Shown: piece by piece, positions 46,701 to 58,829 of the stretch
Numbering within the stretch: position 1 is the stretch's first letter
Layout: each line of letters starts with the position of its first letter
Assembly: GCA_001600055.1 (NCBI GenBank)
Contig: BCIV01000007.1
Location: forward strand, 744,001-808,000
DNA length: 64,000 nt
Reading direction: 5' to 3'
Source: Filobasidium wieringae
Lineage: Eukaryota > Basidiomycota > Tremellomycetes > Filobasidiales > Filobasidiaceae
Translations under genes and position numbers: made by a program
The notes under the pieces: model-generated
The model's input: the letters and a program-made list of their open reading frames with translations, nothing else
Databases searched by the model: none
Told to the model about the DNA's origin: nothing

Positions 46701-49700
46701 TCGGTCCAATACTGGCTTAGAATTACCAAAGTTGCGGGGGCACCTCTCGGCGTTATCTACCAGGCAGTCAGAGATCACTTCAATCGATTTTGTAATGTGG
46801 ACAAAGTGTGAGTTGCATCTTCTATTACATTCGTTATAGGACGTTAAATCCGAGCATATCGTAGAAAGGTAGTTCTGGACGGTCACTTACCAGTATACAA
46901 CGCTTTCATCTCTGTGGATGTGAGACTAATAAGGTTCCCGTACTGGGATTATGCTGATGTTGACCTGTTGCCTTCCAGACCGTCGAAAACGCACATAGCT
47001 TAACCAAGAACCCCGACGCCAAGCATTTCAGATTCGGCAATCCGACCGATGGCCAAACCCCGCCTGTCTATAGCACGGATGACGTCCGCATTGAAATGGC
47101 ACAGGGGCTTAGAACCTTACTAATCCGGATCAATTTAACCCTTCCTGCAAGTAGCACGAGCATTGCACCGCCAAGAGTCCACCGAAGAGTACCTGAAACA
47201 GTTATCTACGAACAGTACCTCGAACCAGCAGGTTTCGATAAGCAGAGGGAGAAGTTCCGTACCCGCTGTAGAGTTGATATGACCCAATGGCAGCCGACGT
47301 TTGAGTGGAACCGGGAAGCAGAAGTCCGGCCGCTCTATCGAGAGGAGGTGATACTACCTGACAAGATAGTACTCAATCCTCGCAATGCACATTCCGAGGT
47401 AGAAGCGATCCGAATGCTGTGTCAACCTTTCGGTGAGATCGAGACACTAGAACAGGCGGAAGATCTTGAGCATCCAGGCTGGTTGGTCAAGTTTTACGAT
47501 CGTGATGTCGCTATGAGGGTTAACCAGCAATTACGACTCCTGGATGGGGTTGCATGCTACCGAGAGGATGTCACGAAGCGAATACACGGTCTGGCTCCGA
47601 GATCTGCATCATCTTTACCACCCATACCACCCAAAACACAAAACGATCGTGGAGAGTCAGAGCTGGAAATCCAAACAACAGGGCCCATGATAAGGCCCAA
47701 AGAAGAAACCGCTTCGTCGTCAGGAACTGTAACCAAGACGCTTCAAACGCCCACTTTTGCTGAGATCTCGAGGGGGAAAGTAAAGACAAATTCACCCAAG
47801 TTTGTAAGAGAAGAATGGCCCTCGCTGCCGAAGCACAGCAGTATTCAAGCTTCAAACGTAAACTCGACCGGATTGTCTGACGTCTCTCAGCTGCCAGTTT
47901 ATGCACAGTCCGAAAAGACTGATGATGGCCCCGATCGCATCGAGCAGCACCATATCGGCAGTGGTCCTGTGAAGGTCGAGTCGAAACTGCAAACCGACAT
48001 ACAATGTCAAACGTCTATTGACATTGAACCTGAGGATATGCAAACGGAAGGACCGCGTCGGCGTAAGGCTAGTCTGGGGCGAACTCGACGAGAGAAGCGC
48101 GACCATGTACGTCTTGAGAGGCGGCCCTTCGAGGACCAATTACAAGACACCAACCGCCAGGAGTCATCGGCCCTCGGATTGTCAGAGGTACCTCCTCCTC
48201 CTTCCGGCTCCGATCGTATCATCTTAGAGGATACAGGAAGACATCCGGGACTCGGCGCAGCAAAGCTATCTCCGATTGTCTCCCTGGGTTGTCTTCCGCA
48301 CAATCCCAGTGGTGAACAGGATTCTCCAATCCGTCGTATGACGGTTTTGATTCAGAATTTGCCCAAGCAGATTGACATACATCAGTTGCGAGATCGGTAC
48401 AAAACTTACGGCAGACTAGTGAGCAAAAGATCGATGGCCTAGACTGATGAGTGACTGATGCCGCTTCTCATAGACTGCGGCACAGATTCATTCAGAGGAA
48501 GGCGATTCGCTGCGCTCGGCCACGGTCACCTACAGCTCAGTAGCGGCCGCGCGTGAAGCTGTCTCTCATGAGCATGAACGTGATATCGGCGGCGGTTGTG
48601 TTCAGGCAGTTCAGATGCTCCCCGAAACTGGTCTTTCAGTGAGTTTTCTTCCGGATTCTTCTCTCAGGCTGCAAGTCTAACTCTGTCGCATTTGTCCACT
48701 TTTAAGACTTCGCCTGAAGCTGGAGACCAAGCAGAAGTTCAGGCGGACGAAGTTTCCGAAGCAGAGATTCTGCGATTGGTTAAGACCATCGAACGGCCTC
48801 ACTCTGATATGTCCGCAGCAGGTGACACCAAAACTTCTGTGCTGGAAAACGAATTGGACGGCAACTTGCTCCGACACAGTAGGAGAAGCGTCTATAAACG
48901 TTCCGCAAGCGATCCAGGAAGACAAACGCCTCTGTCAGAGGAATTTGTCCGGATAAACAGAAGACGGATCATCGCTGTTCAAGACCATGCTTCGGCCAAT
49001 ATTGCCTCGCAGCGACCGGAGATCCACGCAAGTCCTTTGGAAGAACGTCCCACATACCCTTCAATTCATGCAACACACAGTGCACAGTCCCATATCGTCC
49101 ATCCATCACCACAATATATGGCGGCCAATGTTCTCTCGCCCGCCTCGGCGTTGACATCAGAACAGCTTGCGGCCAAACTGACAGAGGCGAACCAGCTTCT
49201 TTCGCAATGGCAGATGTGGGCGTTACAGCAGGGCATACAGATGCCGCCTAGTGTAGCGCTTCCTCCGCAGAGCGTTATGCCATATATGGTAAGCCGGATC
49301 TGAAGTGAGGCCGCTCTGACTGGGTCTTAACCATCATCTTACTATTTCTAGGATCTTCGCCAGAGCTTCATGCACCAAGAATACCCCTCTGTATACCAAC
49401 CTGGATTCCATTCAAGCAATGATTTTCACTTAGATGCAGCTCATTCGGCAAGTCCGCTGTATGCTTCTGCCGTTCCACTGCATCTTTCAGATCCGCGTGG
49501 TCAATCGCGAGCTTCTGACCCCAAGAGTATGGGGGACGTTTCGACTCGAGTAGAACCCTCTCGATCGGATATGGAGGGTTCACCTTCAGATTCCCAGCGC
49601 GAAGCTACATCTGACACTCCCATTGACCGATCTTCTAATGATCCTCCTGGTCAGGATTCGGCGCACTTACGCCCGGTCAAAGTGATTGACACTCCTCAGG

Positions 49701-50416
49701 GGTTGTACGCGCTTTACGACCGCTCAGAATTGTTGGCCTATAAGAAGAACCATCCGGAGACTGAGACTGTCCATTCGCCGGAAGAAGCTGCTGAACCGGC
49801 TCCCCTCTTCCCCGTTTGGAGCGGAGGTCATGGACCTGAAAAGCTGAGCCATTGGACGGCGGAACAACAGTACCGACAATCTTTCCAGTTGAGCAGTGGG
49901 TTACAGCCTGGAGCTCAAATGACGTATTTCCCCCCGACACCACCTACCTCAAAACTGGAACATTTCGATGGGCAACGCCAGCCTTCGTTATATCCATCCG
50001 CCATGGACAGCGACAGGTTCGCTTATGATGGGCCGAAAGAGTTCCCGCCATACGGACAGAGTCCATACTACTACCCTGGTTCAAATCTCCCGATGAACTA
50101 CGCGGACACTTCGCTTGACCCTGACCTCGGGAACCCTCTTGGGAGACAGTCACGCGCTCGAGGTGGAACATTGCCCACAGCACCGCTTTCGTACGGTAAG
50201 GAACGTCTAGGAGGATATCCTGCGAGCCAGCAGTATCCCAGTCCGGAGCAGCATTACCCTCTTCTCCCTCAGCAATCGGCCTACGAAGATAGCGGGTTCA
50301 GAAGCATGCCCAATCATCATCCGCGTGGTGGATCGTATAGCAGGGGACGGAACAAGCGAGGATATGGCAGGACTTATGATGGGCATTCTATGAGCGGTCG
50401 AAAACCCGTCCAGTGA
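43755..50416 (+). CDS. Large RNA-binding protein with three RRM domains
   Basis: Seven exons (43755-46679, 46732-46807, 46894-46919, 46979-48418, 48474-48638, 48707-49288, 49352-50416) give 2092 residues from the first in-frame ATG. A long disordered, Ser/Asp-rich half with a basic patch (GGPKKKKRKTKRAKSTVKK, a likely nuclear localisation signal) precedes the RRMs. RRM1 (about 960-1040) reads RSVFVAGYAEHF, HLSALSTRQSEITSIDFVMW, KLYNAFISVDTVENAHSL and DAKHFRFGN, split by three introns. RRM2 is about 1136-1205 (DKIVLNPRN, GWLVKFYDRDVAMRV). RRM3 is about 1462-1535 (MTVLIQNLPKQIDIHQLRD, SATVTYSSVAAAREA). The C-terminus is Tyr/Pro/Gln-rich, ending in a GRNKRGYGRTYDGHSMSGR-type RG tail. The donor inside RRM1 (about 46680) is weak; a GC donor is an alternative. 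The specific RNA target is unknown. Confidence 0.75.
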
Positions 50417-50634
50417 GAGCTGTCGTAGAGTATCGGTGTGTATGTACAGACCTTCCTCCTATATATGCCGTTCGTCATACTCTCGTTTTGTTTACTTTGT
50501 CGTGGACAAAGACTTTCACGTGACAACTAAAAGTCTCGATCTAAGATGGGCAATTAGGTAGATTTCATTCAACTTGGTCAATTTTGTGGTAGCGTCGATA
50601 CCTCATCGCAAGCGACCAAAATAGAGACTTGATA

Positions 50635-52331
50635 ATGTCGAAACGAGCTGCTGACGATTCCGATGCCCGAACGGCCAAGCAATCTCGACAGGCGGTCGTA
50701 GATTCGCCTGCAAAGGGCACCGACGCGAATGGAGCGGACGAGGGAATGGGAGAGTTTGAAGATCAGTTCGGTGACGAGGAGGAAAGCGATGGAGAGGTAG
50801 TAGAGAATGAGGTGGATGGTGATGACGATGAGGATAGTGAGTCATGATATGTACTCCAGTTTGATACTTGATCGTATTGCTCACGACCCGTTTCTCTAGT
50901 TGAGATGATTGGAGCCCCAGAGGACGAGGATCCAGAGGTTACGGAACAAACAAAAGAACCATACATTCCTGGAGTCTCTCGAGCTTTGACTGCGGACGAG
51001 ATCCTTGAGCCTGATTACTCGGTCTACCTTGCGCTTCATCAACTCTCTTACACCTGGCCTTGTTTATCCTTCGACGTTCTACGGGATGACTTGGGTTGGG
51101 AGCGAAACAAGTTCCCTCACACCGCATGGGTTGTTGCAGGAACTCAGGCTGCTCAGGACGCTGGAAGCACTGGAATGGGAAAGCCCAAAGACGAGGTGGT
51201 TGTGATGAAATGGGGAGGTTTGAGCCGAACTCGAGGGGAAGAGAGCGATGACGAGGACGAAGAGAACGAAGATGCAGATGAATATGACGAGGATGCCCAC
51301 TTGGAGTTTCTTTCCATTCCCCATTCTGGAGGAGTTAACCGAATTAGGGCTCAACGCCAACCTAACTCTACCGGTTTACCACCCGCTCCTGGAACACCCT
51401 ACCACGTTGCAACTATGGCTGATACCGGAAAGGTCCACATCTTCGATGTTAGACCGATGATCGATCAACTTGCTTCCCCTTCCACCGCCCTTCCTCGAAC
51501 GGACAAATCGAAACGCCCCATCCATACCATCACGAATCACGGACGAACCGAAGGTTTTGCTTTAGACTGGTCTCCCGCTTCCTCTTCCTCCACCGATCTT
51601 AGACTCTTATCCGGAGATATCGCTTCAAACATCTATCACACCGCTCTTACCCCTACCGGATTCTCAACTCAACCAAAACCTTTCCTTTCTCATACCTCCT
51701 CAATCGAAGATCTCCAATGGTCTCCTTCCGAATCGACCGTATTCGCATCGTGTTCCGCCGATAGGAGTGTTAGGGTTTGGGATGTGAGGGTGAAGAACAG
51801 GAAGAGCGTAACTGGGATTGTGGCTGCGCATGACGAAGACGTGAACGTTATCAGTTGGAATACCGGAGTCGAGTACCTTTTATGTTCTGGAGGAGACGAA
51901 GGTGGAATCAAGGTCTGGGATCTGAGAAATCTCAAGGGAGCGTGAGTGCAAGTTGAAAAAGAGGAAGATGGAACGAGAGGCTGATGCTGCTCAATCATAG
52001 TTCGCAACCTGCACCTGTCGCTCACTTCACATGGCACAATAAACCCATCACGTCTATCGAGTGGCATCCGACGGACACCTCCGTCCTAGCAGCCTCGTCC
52101 GCTGATGATAGTGTCTCCCTTTGGGATTTGTCGGTTGAAGCCGATGAAGAGGAAGCTGCCACCAAGAAGATCAACGAGTCGAATGGAGGAATTGTTGTTC
52201 CCCCTCAGCTACTCTTTGTTCACCAGGGTCAAAAGCATATCAAGGAAGTTCACTGGCACCCTCAGATCCCTGGAATGGTCTGTTCCACTGCTGCAGATGG
52301 ATTCAACGTCTTCAAGACGATCTCCGCATAA
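50635..52331 (+). CDS. RRB1: Ribosome assembly WD-repeat protein Rrb1 (GRWD1)
   Basis: Nuclear chaperone-type factor for ribosomal protein uL3 and 60S assembly. Exons 50635-50836, 50900-51941 and 52001-52331 give 524 residues. The highly acidic N-terminus (EFEDQFGDEEESDGE) matches the family's 'glutamate-rich' name. The conserved entry reads PYIPGVSRALTADEILEPDY and SYTWPCLSFDVLRDDLG. WD repeats follow, for example EGFALDWSP, EDLQWSPSESTVFASCSADR, SVRVWDVRVKN, SWNTGVEYLLCSGGDEGGIK, VWDLRN, ITSIEWHPTDTSVLAASSAD and DSVSLWDLSVE. The end has HIKEVHWHPQIPGMVCSTAA. A second acidic loop (ESDDEDEENEDADEYDED) interrupts the first blades. The ATG chosen follows an in-frame TTG-ATA pair that cannot start. 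Confidence 0.94.
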
Positions 52332-52786
52332 AGAACCTTCAACCCCCAAGGAAGAGATTGCTTCATGACCCCTATTTTACGTCAGATTTCACGAGACCTG
52401 TGTTCATGGTCGGTTGTATACCGTCGAGCTTTACATATAAATTAATAACAGCACCGACTTTCTTGTCGATCTACGAGATCAGCCTTGACAAGCAAGTACA
52501 GGGTAAGGCGATCGAGATGCAGTCTAATCCTGCGATGCGTCATTCGACAACAAGAGCCTTTGAGAGCCATGATCGTTTGCGCAGGTATAAAGTACTGCAT
52601 CTGGGACCGGGCAGTTCAGATGCTCGTCCTCTCTCATGTGTGTTGATTGTCATACGATGACATGAATGCGATTTACGTTTCCAGACAATGATGCGAAAAT
52701 GCTATTTAATGTGCTGTAGAACCCTTTCTTCCTTGCATGAGCCGTCTTGCTCAATGCCGTTCATCCATCTTTCCTACTCGGCCGGT
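52332..52786. other. Convergent 3' region between RRB1 and arginase
   Basis: 455 bp between tail-to-tail genes. A 100-codon frame (52358-52660) lacks recognisable features and is not called. Confidence 0.5.
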
Positions 52787-54347
52787 TTAGAGCAAGGTTT
52801 CGCCCAAGGCGGCTCGTGCCAAAGAGCATCCCACAGCAACAGTCTCTGATACGGATCGGTCATCACCAAGAGCGGGGTTTACCTCCTAAATATCCGCATG
52901 AGCAAAAATCAGCTTCCTCATAGCGTGCATACATAATCTCAGAACCCACCATGATGTCGAGCCCTACAAGACATCCTGTCTCAGCGATAGCCTCACAGAT
53001 GTAATGGGCTTCCCTAAAAGTCAGTCCTCCTCGAACTGGGGTTCCAGTACCTGGAAGTCGCGAAATGGACTCAGTATGTCAGGGTCGTCCACCTAATACG
53101 AGACTACTTACTGCCAGCGACACTGGGATCGCAGGCATCGACATCGAATGAAAGATGGACCGGACGCTCTCCGTTAGGGTTCACGTGTTTGAGAGCCTTT
53201 TTTACGACCTCTCCCACTCCGAGTCTGTCCACCTCATGCATGGTGAAACATTTGATACCAAGCTCCCGCAGAATCTTCTTCTCCTCGACATCCAAGTCAC
53301 GAAGACCGATGTAAACGATATCGGAGGGTTTCAAGCAGGGCTTGATCCAGTCTGAGAAGGGAGCAACATCGGTGCCAGGTAGCCCGAGGAGGAAAGAAAT
53401 GGGCATTCCATGGATGTTTCCGCTATCGCTTGTCTTGGGGGTATTGATATCGGCGTGGGCATCAACCTATCGTATGAGGGGGTTGTAGGTGAAATTGCTT
53501 TGATTGTTTCAAGTTTTGTAAGCTTACCCAGACAACACAAGCATCAGGATATTTGGCCTTGATCCCGGAAATAGTTGCCATGGCCTAGAGTGACAATTTT
53601 GAGTTAGGCATACATCAAAGTGATAAATACTAGCTCAGCTCACCAAACTGTGGTCCCCACCCAAAGTCAAAGGCAGACGACCCTCCATAGCGTGGTCCCT
53701 AATAATCTCCATAGCCCTCTTGTTAACAGCGCTAACAAGCCTGGGCTTCTTCATCTGGCCGATATCAGGGTCAGGCAAAACCTCTCTAGCTTTAGATACA
53801 CCAGGTTGATTGGGGTTGATGTAAGGGATGTCATCGAACTCGGCTGGGCCTTCGTAGTGTACCTTCCAACCGAGGTCTGAAAGCTGAGTGAGGAGACCAC
53901 GTTCGACGAGTGCGTTGGGACCGAGATCAACTCCAGATTTACCTTGTCCACCGCTGTTAAAAGAGATTGTGGGTGAATGAGATCTCTAGCTTGGCTCTAC
54001 CAACATTCGGTACTGACCTAAACGGGCAACCAACAACCTAATATAAAAGGACGTCAGCAAGAAATCACAGGTGGAACTGTCATCTATTCTGTGATACGGA
54101 CAGCAACAGTCTCTGGGCCTTTCAAAAATCTATGCTCATAAGTTGGTCCCTTCTCATCCCTGAATATCCTACTTCTTCCATATCTCTTGATCGTTTTCTG
54201 TAACCCTTCTGCCTCAGTTTCAGTCGGTTCAGCGGGATTGACCAGGTTCTTGATGGTCTCAAGCGGTCCAGATGCCACTACTCGAGAGGTGTGTATTGAC
54301 CTGTAGCCGAAGAAGGCTCGTACGTACGGTGCTAGTAGACGAGCCAT
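52787..54347 (-). CDS. CAR1: Arginase with N-terminal mitochondrial-type leader
   Basis: Hydrolyses arginine to ornithine and urea using a binuclear manganese centre. Seven exons (complement of 52787-52885, 52950-53050, 53112-53466, 53528-53584, 53644-53953, 54018-54037, 54102-54347) give 395 residues. Metal-binding motifs are all present: GGDHSL (about 187-192), VDAHADIN (about 212-219) and [10 protein letters not shown] (about 317-326). Other family blocks are [35 protein letters not shown] and [13 protein letters not shown]. The first exon adds about 75 residues before the usual start. It begins [20 protein letters not shown], rich in Arg and hydrophobics with no early acidic residue, like a mitochondrial presequence, and joins through ETVA to a 20-nt exon starting VVGCPF. 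Without that join the exon would read on to a nearby stop as a separate small protein; frame and family continuity favour the join. Confidence 0.9.
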
Positions 54348-54608
54348 GGTTGTAGGGTACACGGACGTTAGCGGTTGCAGCAGGGAGATGAGACTAGTTT
54401 TGCGAAGTTTCCGTCAATTCGAGCGAGCTCTCGTTAGTTCGGGTACGCGGAGGATAATGACTTCGGCGATGTCGGTTTTGGTTGAACGGCGGAATTCAAT
54501 CATGACAATTAGGATGCTATGCTGATCGTTGGAGAGCAACTTGAAGCTCGGGAAGTAGAAGTACAACAAAGTACGGCTTTACTCGATACAACCTGGAAAT
54601 CCAAATCC

Positions 54609-55691
54609 TCAACTGGTCATTGCTACCATGAGATCTTGCTCTCTCTGCGTTTGCTTCTGAAGGACCGGCTGTCGTTCTTCGAACTCCTCGTCGAGATCTC
54701 CCTGAGGAAGCGCTGTAGGGACTGTCGGTAGTCGGTCTTCGATCTCTTGGCTTTGAGCGACATCGTCCACGGTCTAGGTTGTTCAGGCACAAGGTAACTC
54801 CGGTCAATCACAACCGGCTCAAGCAATGTCGAACCGAAACTCACGACGCCTCGAGCCTCCCTCTCCAATAATGCAAACTCCGCCTGAACAGCTTCTTCTT
54901 CCTCTGGAGACATCTTGCTCATCAAGGCCTCGTCGATTTCCTGTGACCGGCACACGAAAAGTCAGTATGCCAGCATTTCAACGCCTCAAGGTGACGATAG
55001 CATGGTTCGGACGTACTCTTTGTGCAGCTACACCTTCGCCAACACGATCCATGATGGATTCGGCTTTCTCTAAAGACATTTCTTTCTGCAATTCCTTAAG
55101 CACTTGAGATCCGCTTTGAAGAGACTGTAGCACCTCGTTCTGCAATTGAGAGTATTCGATGGTAGAAAGCTATAGATACCGCACGATGGTTCAGATATCA
55201 AGATTCAGAGTCAGGTTCTGTACTGAGGCTCACCAACTCCGTTATCGTTTGAAGCTGACCATCAGTCTTGAGTAACAAGCTTTCCTGAAACTTCCTTTGT
55301 CTTAATGCTGTCAATGCCTTCGCCTGTTGATGGGAACTGTTATCACCATCATCTCAACCGGCTACCGTTCAAATCTTTGGATATACCTTGTTTCCGATAG
55401 CTAAAGCTTGCTTCGCTGCTTTCTGCTCGACCTCGAGGTTCAAGTTCAACTGCGGGGAGGTAGCAGGTTAACTCCCTACAATCGGACGGTCCTCAAAGCG
55501 TCAAGTGGATCGGACCGCGTGTGAAGCTGCTTACCCTCTTCTGGTATTGCTTCAACTTGTCCCTCTGTACTTTCAAGCTGAACGTACGGAATTCGGTTCA
55601 GTTATCGATAATCGGAGACAAGTAGTCTAGCTTACTCTAGGATGGCTTTGTCATTTTTCGTCACTTTCTGTGTGGATTGTGAGCCGCCCAT
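54609..55691 (-). CDS. VPS20: ESCRT-III subunit Vps20 (CHMP6)
   Basis: Nucleates ESCRT-III polymer on endosomes for multivesicular body sorting. Seven exons (complement of 54609-54773, 54845-54940, 55017-55169, 55234-55323, 55387-55449, 55535-55577, 55636-55691) give 221 residues, the same length I recall for yeast Vps20. The N-terminus MGGSQSTQKV has Gly2, fitting N-myristoylation as in Vps20/CHMP6. The Snf7-type helices read KVQRDKLKQYQKRLNLNLEV, KALTALRQRKFQESLLLKTD, QLQTITELLSTIEYSQLQNE and EKAESIMDRVGEGVAAQREI. The acidic C-terminus (EEEEAVQAEFALLEREARGV, EIEDRLPTVPTALPQGDLDE) is typical. If the last intron (54774-54844) is kept, the frame runs on into an alternative basic tail. Confidence 0.9.
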
Positions 55692-57513
55692 AGCGATGGC
55701 AATCGAAAGATTTTGTACGTTTATACCAGATTATAAGGTCAATGTACCGGTCCTAGGCAGTCGTACAAGAAAGAAACGAAGGGACGGGTTGCAGCGAAAC
55801 CCAGGTTGATCACCGGTTGTACGCGTCATAACGGAGATGGCGATAAGATTGGACAAAGCTGGATTATTTGGACTCAGATCTATACCACAGGCCGATGGGG
55901 TATATTTTTGTATATGTCGTATCGATTAGTACATCAGTCATCGGAATCGAGCGTCATGAGTTCATTCAAGGTCGTAATCAAGTGTTCTCTGCAATTGTAA
56001 ACCTGGAAGAAGCAATTATCCCCAAGCTGGTGTTGTGCTGTGTACGTCACAAGTTAGAACTCATGCTCAATAATAACTCAAAACACCTGTGGTAAGACGA
56101 CTCACCTGTAGTTTACTATCAATTGACCGTCGGTTTGAAAGCTCTGCGAATCAGTTCTGACGTTAGCTTTCTCTAGTCTACGCGCTGAAACGATATATAT
56201 AACTTGCTCGCAGAAGGTTAGAGATGGTATCATCAGGAGCCGGAGCAAAAGCAGAGTTGATGTATAAAAACTAGAAGCGACATCCATCGCTTGTGAGTAT
56301 TCCAAGGCCCCCGCAGCAAGGATCCGCCTGTTGCGACTCACCAACTCCCCACCTCCAACTCCGACTGACCCTACTTTTCCCCAGCCCAGCTCTCTCCGTA
56401 GAAAGGCATGTACCGCAGAGAAAGGGTAAGACCCGGTAATCTTGTAGTAGTTTTGCTTCATTATCGGCGCGGAACCGACGGACTTGAACCGTACAATGAC
56501 TGAGAGACAGATAAGTGATCTGAATGAATACCCATACTTGTCTAGCTATCTACCTTTCGTAGCATCAGGTTTGGCGTATTGTTGGAGAGCTTCACTTGGG
56601 CTTATCGCTTGCATTTCTAACTATTTGCGTTTTTGAATGGTAGGTTGCAAATTGCAGGAGTACCAGCGCTTGCGGACCTGTTTGAAAGATCAGGGTCAGG
56701 GCGATCGGCATGTGAATGAACCTCGAGCGATGTTGACAATTAGATAAAAGGGCTGATAATACACGTCATATCAGCCGAACCGCTGCTTACGTCACTCCGA
56801 TGGCAAGACACAAGAGCTGGTCTTGTTCGAAACGGCAGCCATAGATTTTTCGGACGTGCCCAAGATCGATGATGAACTAAGGATTGGGACGAACTATGCT
56901 CTGTGAACGAAGGAAAGCGTTGAGATATCCTTGGGGAACATACTACAATGTTACAGAGATGGAACATGATCCTACGATGCCATGACCAGATCACATTCAG
57001 ATCCTATGATGCCAGAGCCAGATCAATGTCAGACACTCTGATGCCGGGTCATGACACCATCATCTAACCAGCAGCGGGGCAGGATAAAGACTGAGGGGGA
57101 CGATAGGGCGGGAAGACAAATCACATAGGTAGCAAGCTATGACTTCGTCAACCTTGTCCCAATATTGACCAGCGTACAAATGGCATGTCTGCCCTTCTGT
57201 CGTCTCCCCGGCCAATACGACTTTGGCAGAAGTGACGATAACCGGTAGAGAGTAGAAGAAAGCGGGATCAACCTCCAACCAAGCTAGCCCAACTTGGTAC
57301 TCGGTTGCGCAGCTCACGCGACAAGTTTCAGTTATTCCGTCGCGTCTCCTCGACTTCCGTATGCCATAGAGCGAGCTGAATGAGTATATATTGTCGACCT
57401 TTTCCCTCGGTTTTTCCTTTCGTCTTTCCTCTCCTCCCTCTCAACACTCTCAACGTACAAACATCGCAGCACTTCTCGACCACTATCAAGAACACCTCGA
57501 ATACCTCATCAAG
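55692..57513. other. Long intergenic region with short tandem repeats
   Basis: 1.8 kb with no supportable gene. Overlapping small frames on both strands (for example 56102-56461 minus) lack conserved content. A 32-bp repeat occurs three times at 56968-57063. A tRNA B-box-like sequence lies near 56470-56482 on the minus strand without a matching 5' half. The last 150 bp before 57514 are C/T-rich, as in a leader. Confidence 0.5.
56968..57063 (+). repeat. Three imperfect 32-bp tandem repeats
   Basis: Units 56968-56999, 57000-57031 and 57032-57063. Units 1 and 2 match at about 25 of 32 positions, sharing GATCCTA, GATGCCA and CCAGATCA; unit 3 is more diverged but keeps CTGATGCC. Confidence 0.7.
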
Positions 57514-58556
57514 ATGCCTTTCCAGTCTATCGCTATCCCTAAGTACGATTTCCCTTCTCTCACGAAGGTCTTGCCTTCGACGGAACACAAGCCCTCCGCC
57601 TTGTTCCGCAAACACGCTCCCAAACTCGTCAAGGGATCCTGGGTCAGCAAGCGATATGCTCTCCCTCCCCTAACTACAATTCTTCAGCCAAAATTTGTGG
57701 ACGAGGACAAGAAATTCGCGAAGGATTGGTTCGAGCGTACTCATGTTTCCGTGCTTGACGATGAAGATGTCGTTGTCGAGTAAGTCTGATCACTGATGGA
57801 ACAAGCAATCGGATTGGTACTGATAACCTAATCTTCCGCAGAAACGTTCACTACGCTCTGAGGAAGAACCCTTCGTCAGACAAATGGAACATGTCTTCCG
57901 CATTGCGAAACGAACGGGAGAAACGCGTCGCATCTAAAACCAGTCTAAAGACTCGTCGCAACGCATTTTCAGCTTGCAAGGCAGCTGTAAACATGACTCT
58001 TCATGGAATTCACGATCACAAGAGCAAGAGCCAGACCGCCGTGACCAAAGATCTCATCAGGCCCGATCTGGGCGGCGCCAAGTCACCTGAGGATTTGGAT
58101 GAAAACCCTTTTGAGGATGAGAAATACATCGCAAAGGAAGAGGAAACTATCAAACTCCCTTCCTTCGTTTCAAGAGAACGGAGCAAATATACATGGGAGA
58201 TCAAAAAGATTGCCATTGTCGACGTCCGCAAAGGCGCCGACGTCGGAACGGAAGAGGTGCCGGCGGTTACCCGCGCGCAGAATGAGAAGGGCTACCCTAG
58301 GTCTCCTTTGAGTCAAGTCTGGAATGAACAGGAGATGATCATAGCGATGCAATCAAAAATTTATCAACCCTTTCGTCATATCGGACGCAGACAACCTTCC
58401 CCTCAGAGGACCGCAACCCTTCTCAACAGGGTCCGCGAGAACGAGTGTCACAACGCGATCAAGAGACTCCAAGATGAGCAATGGATCAAGATAACCGGTG
58501 GCCAATTGGACCCCGCTCAGCGATCAGGTGTCACTCCTTTCTTATACTTCGACTGA
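57514..58556 (+). CDS. Conserved-looking protein of unknown function
   Basis: Exons 57514-57779 and 57842-58556 give 326 residues and join exactly in frame. I do not recognise the family. The protein looks globular at the start (SLTKVLPSTEHKPSALFRKH, FVDEDKKFAKDWFERTHVSV, ENVHYALRKNPSSDKWN). It then has a basic region (RNEREKRVASKTSLKTRRNA), a charged middle (DENPFEDEKYIAKEEETIKL) and ends RVRENECHNAIKRLQDEQWI plus a short tail FLYFD. No signal peptide, membrane segment or catalytic motif was seen. The single 62-nt intron has clean GT-AG ends. An open frame extends upstream of the ATG (DHYQEHLEYLIK) but the region before it is C/T-rich leader-like, so the chosen ATG is preferred. Confidence 0.65.
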
Positions 58557-58829
58557 AGAGCATCGTTACTTGGATTATTGTATGGTTATTATCATGTAAA
58601 AGCTTGTAATTGGGTTGACTGTGGACTTATAATGATAGATATGCCTTGCCATCGGACTTGCGGGGTCCCCAGGTCGTTTACGTTTGTTTGGATACACGTC
58701 GCCCTTGTATGATTTCGATATTTCGACCAACTCATCTCAGTGTACGATAATCTATCTATCTTGGTCCTTGCTTCGACTTTGTCCAATCGCAACAATCTCG
58801 TGACATTCCCCACCTCAACGCTAACGAAG

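Noticed and set aside
54084..54362. Separate small mitochondrial protein ending VAVRITE
   Set aside because: Splicing after ETVA joins this exon in phase to VVGCPFSGGQ, the conserved arginase start, which explains it better as the arginase leader.
56460..56560. Possible tRNA on the minus strand (GGTTCAAGTCC B-box with a short T-stem)
   Set aside because: No matching acceptor-stem 5' strand, no D-arm and no proper anticodon loop within tRNA distance.
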